From positions 1-6,619 of the forward strand of contig JAJVUU010000082.1 in assembly GCA_021621525.1 (NCBI GenBank): DNA of 6,619 bases. Reading direction: 5' to 3'. This DNA is from Caryophanales bacterium. Lineage in GTDB: Bacteria; Bacillota_I; Bacilli_A; RFN20; CAG-288. Position numbers and translations under genes: made by a program. This document shows positions 6,429 through 6,619 of this stretch, piece after piece; the stretch's first letter is position 1, and every line of letters starts with the position of its first letter. The notes beneath the pieces were generated by a model. The model saw nothing but the letters and a program-made list of their open reading frames with translations, had not been told where the DNA came from and made no database searches.

Positions 6429-6619
6429 ATTTGGTATTGTACCATCATGCCTTTTTAATTGCCCGTTGTTTTTCATTTTGAAAATAAAGTAGATTAAACT
6501 ACAGCAAACAATTAAAAATCACTCAAAAGTAAGCAAAAGCAATCACCAAAAGCAAACTAAAATCCAAAATAGGATCTACCCGACTATTTATTTATGATAT
6601 TGATTCCCTTCTTTTTATA
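6429..6619. other. AT-rich noncoding DNA upstream of GH78
   Basis: No open frame of note on either strand. Visible elements are an imperfect palindrome GTAGATTAAACTAC (6489-6502, 12 of 14 positions symmetric) and three short direct repeats CAAAAGYAA at 6524-6532, 6534-6542 and 6547-6555. No gene reaches the right edge. Nothing else is recognisable. Confidence 0.6.

Noticed and set aside
6524..6555. Possible CRISPR array
   Set aside because: The repeats are only 9 bp with 1-4 bp gaps; there are no CRISPR-sized repeats or spacers and no cas genes.

Overview
The window reads as part of a chromosome from a low-GC Gram-positive gut-type bacterium (Bacillota). I infer this from strong AGGAGG-type ribosome binding sites, AT-rich intergenic DNA, an IS66 element with Bacillota-like TnpA/TnpB, and plant-glycoside hydrolases. 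An Erysipelotrichia or Clostridia member is plausible, but the sequence alone does not fix the genus. Every supported gene lies on the minus strand, so transcription runs from right to left.

From right to left: (1) 6357-6619 is AT-rich DNA with a promoter (-10 TATAAT at 6400-6405) and an operator-like site (6411-6427). (2) 3792-6356 encodes a complete GH78 alpha-L-rhamnosidase of 854 aa with no signal peptide, followed by a good intrinsic terminator (3732-3764). (3) 3385-3791 is a noncoding block of about 400 bp holding that terminator, several inverted repeats, a second copy of the GCGGTTACAT operator core, a perfect 12-bp palindrome and a likely promoter. (4) 781-3384 is an exported family 3 glycoside hydrolase in the circularly permuted domain order (GH3_C, then FnIII-like, then GH3_N). 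It stops abruptly inside the GH3_N barrel, a few residues after the SEDP motif. (5) From about 790 leftward is an IS66-family insertion sequence: its upstream end, tnpA (361-711) and tnpB (39-374), which overlap by 14 bp. A perfect 11-bp hairpin sits at the left edge of the window. The large tnpC transposase and the other IS end, if present, lie outside.

The most notable event is the IS66 insertion into the GH3 gene. It removes the C-terminal part of the catalytic barrel, including the expected Lys-His pair and the nucleophilic Asp, so the beta-glucosidase is very probably inactive while its signal peptide and accessory domains remain readable. The rhamnosidase and the glucosidase would suit stepwise removal of rhamnose and then glucose from plant rhamnoglucosides, and the operator core common to both upstream regions hints at a shared LacI-type regulator. 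That pathway link is inference. I did not find a wholly new system here.
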